A DNA stretch of 6,871 bases from Nitrospinota bacterium (GTDB lineage Bacteria; UBA8248). The stretch spans positions 1 through 6,871 of the forward strand of contig DNYS01000179.1 of assembly GCA_003506735.1 (NCBI GenBank), read 5' to 3'. The position numbers were made by a program, and so were the translations under genes. This document shows positions 5,600 through 6,871 of the stretch, piece after piece. A model generated the notes under the pieces. The model made no database searches. It was given only the letters and a program-made list of their open reading frames with translations, and was not told the DNA's origin. Position 1 is the stretch's first letter, and the number at the start of each line of letters is the position of its first letter.

Positions 5600-6871
5600 A
5601 TGAACCGATGCCACCTTCGAATCGCAGCCCCTCTCGTTGGGGTCATGCTGGCCGCCGGCGGATGCGCCGAGGTTTCCGCGCCGATCCGCCGCGCGCCCGC
5701 CAAGGTAACGCGGGCAAAAGCACCCGCCCGGTCTTTGGGACCATCCGTATCTCCGAGCCTCCCCAAACCGGTCCGGCCCGGAAGATGGGTGGCATCCCCC
5801 CCGCCCCTACCGGAGCGCTCCCGCCGGGAACTCCGGGCGCTTCTCCGGGCCGCCCCTAAGGGGTCCCAGTCCGACGGTATTTTATATGACCTCGCCGTCC
5901 AGGATTTTACCCAGCGGCGGTTCGATACCTCCATCGGGTATCTGAAAAACCTCCATAAGCGATTCCCTCTCTCCTCCCGATACGAGGACAGCGAATATCT
6001 CCTCGGCCTCGCCCTTCAGGCCAGCGGGAGATACCAGGCCGCCTTTCTCCCCCTCCGGGGGAGCCTGAGCCGGGAGAAAAATCCGCTGCGGCGCGGCCTG
6101 TTGCACGCGGCCCTGGGTGAGGTGTACGAGGCGCGGAAAGACCCTTACGCGGCGGTGCTCTCCTATGCCCAAGCCCTGAAGCATCACCCCGCCCTGCCCA
6201 AGGCCACCCTGCTTCGGGCCCGCGTCCTTTCCCTGGCCAAAACGGGCCTGGCTTCCCATCAGATTCAGGCCGCCGCCAAACGCTTCCGCAAGGGACCCGC
6301 CGGGCCCATCCTGCGGCTCGAGTTCGCTCGACGTGCGGCGGCCGAAAACCGCCCCGAGACCGCCTTGGCCGCCGCGAGAATTTTTCTCAAGGATTACCCC
6401 GGCCACCGGGATCGGCCCGAGGCGGCCAAACTGGAAAAAAATCTCCGGGAAATTCTCGCCGTAAAGCAGGGTCGGGTCGGCGTCCTCCTCCCCCTTTCGG
6501 GCACCGCGGCCGCGGCCGGGGAGCGGGTTTATCAGGGGATTCAACTCGCCCTCCGGCATACCCTCGAGCGGAACCCCGAGCTGCGGCTCCAGCTGGCCGT
6601 CCGGGATACGCGAAGCACGCCCCAGACCGCCGGGAAGGCTGCGGAAAAGGCGGCCGAACTCATCGACAAGGAAAAAGTGATCGCTCTCATCGGCCCCTTT
6701 TTCACCGCCGCCACCGAAGCCGCCGCCGCCGTCGCCCACAAAAAGGGAACCCCGCTCCTGACCCCCTTCGCCATTCATTTAAACATGGAGACCAGCAGCC
6801 CGATGGTATTCCGCAATTCCTTAACCAACCGGCTCCAGAGCATCGGAATCGCCGTTTACGCGGTTCAAATT
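5600..6871 (+). CDS. LpoA/YraM (LppC)-like lipoprotein: TPR region plus periplasmic-binding fold (3' end beyond window)
   Basis: The frame is open from ATG 5600 to the window edge (424 codons visible, no stop). Residues 1-21 look like a lipoprotein signal peptide ending LAAGG before C22; the -3 residue is Ala rather than the usual Leu, so the lipobox is slightly weak. A Pro/Ala/Arg-rich linker (about 23-75) leads to a helical region (about 93-285) with TPR-like features such as LYDLAVQDFTQRRFDTSIGYL, YLLGLALQASGRYQAAF and YAAVLSYAQALKHHP. Residues 291-424 begin a type I periplasmic-binding fold: GRVGVLLPLSGTAAAAGERV (291-310), then YQGIQLAL and VIALIGPFFTAATEAAAAVA. This TPR plus binding-protein layout matches LpoA/YraM, outer-membrane activators of peptidoglycan synthases; related ABC amino-acid-type binding proteins are the alternative. 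The activator role is inferred. Transcribed divergently from the metalloprotease operon. Confidence 0.85.
   Translation, partial: MNRCHLRIAAPLVGVMLAAGGCAEVSAPIRRAPAKVTRAKAPARSLGPSVSPSLPKPVRPGRWVASPPPLPERSRRELRALLRAAPKGSQSDGILYDLAVQDFTQRRFDTSIGYLKNLHKRFPLSSRYEDSEYLLGLALQASGRYQAAFLPLRGSLSREKNPLRRGLLHAALGEVYEARKDPYAAVLSYAQALKHHPALPKATLLRARVLSLAKTGLASHQIQAAAKRFRKGPAGPILRLEFARRAAAENRPETALAAARIFLKDYPGHRDRPEAAKLEKNLREILAVKQGRVGVLLPLSGTAAAAGERVYQGIQLALRHTLERNPELRLQLAVRDTRSTPQTAGKAAEKAAELIDKEKVIALIGPFFTAATEAAAAVAHKKGTPLLTPFAIHLNMETSSPMVFRNSLTNRLQSIGIAVYAVQI

Noticed and set aside
5882..6778. Minus-strand 298-codon Gly-rich frame
   Set aside because: Antisense to the lipoprotein gene, whose plus-strand frame has a signal peptide, TPR-like segments and a periplasmic-binding motif. 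The Gly-rich reading is what GCC/CCC-rich codons give on the reverse strand.

Overview
The window is GC-rich (roughly 60% or more by eye), densely packed chromosomal DNA from a Gram-negative bacterium. It carries a type IV pilus-type PilM and, in the opposite direction, an exported lipoprotein of the LpoA/YraM (LppC) type, which normally serves an outer-membrane cell envelope. The arrangement aroB, aroQ, Xaa-Pro peptidase, efp next to a pilM gene resembles loci I associate with Desulfobacterota (Geobacter-type deltaproteobacteria) and related uncultured phyla. The lineage is an inference; nothing here fixes a genus. I see no mobile elements, CRISPR arrays, rRNA or tRNA genes.

Minus strand, positions 5508 down to 9, in transcription order: a possible 19-codon leader ORF, a membrane site-2-type metalloprotease (M50), pilM, aroB, aroQ, an M24 Xaa-Pro peptidase, and efp. 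Spacing is very tight. The protease and pilM are 24 bp apart, pilM/aroB overlap as ATGA, aroQ/peptidase overlap as GTGA, and 30 bp precede efp. The only sizeable gap on this strand is about 97 bp between aroB and aroQ. It contains a plausible sigma70-type promoter (TTGACG-18-TACGAT), so aroQ-peptidase-efp may be a sub-operon. Three starts (pilM, aroQ, peptidase) are GTG with weak or no Shine-Dalgarno, whereas efp has a near-perfect AAGGAGGT.

Plus strand, positions 5600 to the window end: a divergent lipoprotein gene with a TPR-like helical region followed by a periplasmic-binding-protein fold. It stays open at the right edge, so only the first 424 codons are visible. The 166 bp divergent intergenic region (5434-5599) holds candidate promoters, a 6-4-6 bp inverted repeat and the leader ORF.

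Functionally, AroB and AroQ are consecutive steps of the shikimate pathway (DAHP to 3-dehydroquinate to 3-dehydroshikimate). The peptidase and EF-P both relate to proline, in peptide turnover and in translation of polyproline stretches. PilM, the membrane protease and the lipoprotein point to the cell envelope. The window is mostly ordinary housekeeping DNA. The points worth a second look are the leader ORF, the solitary pilM coupled to aroB with pilNOPQ missing between them, and an insertion in AroQ.
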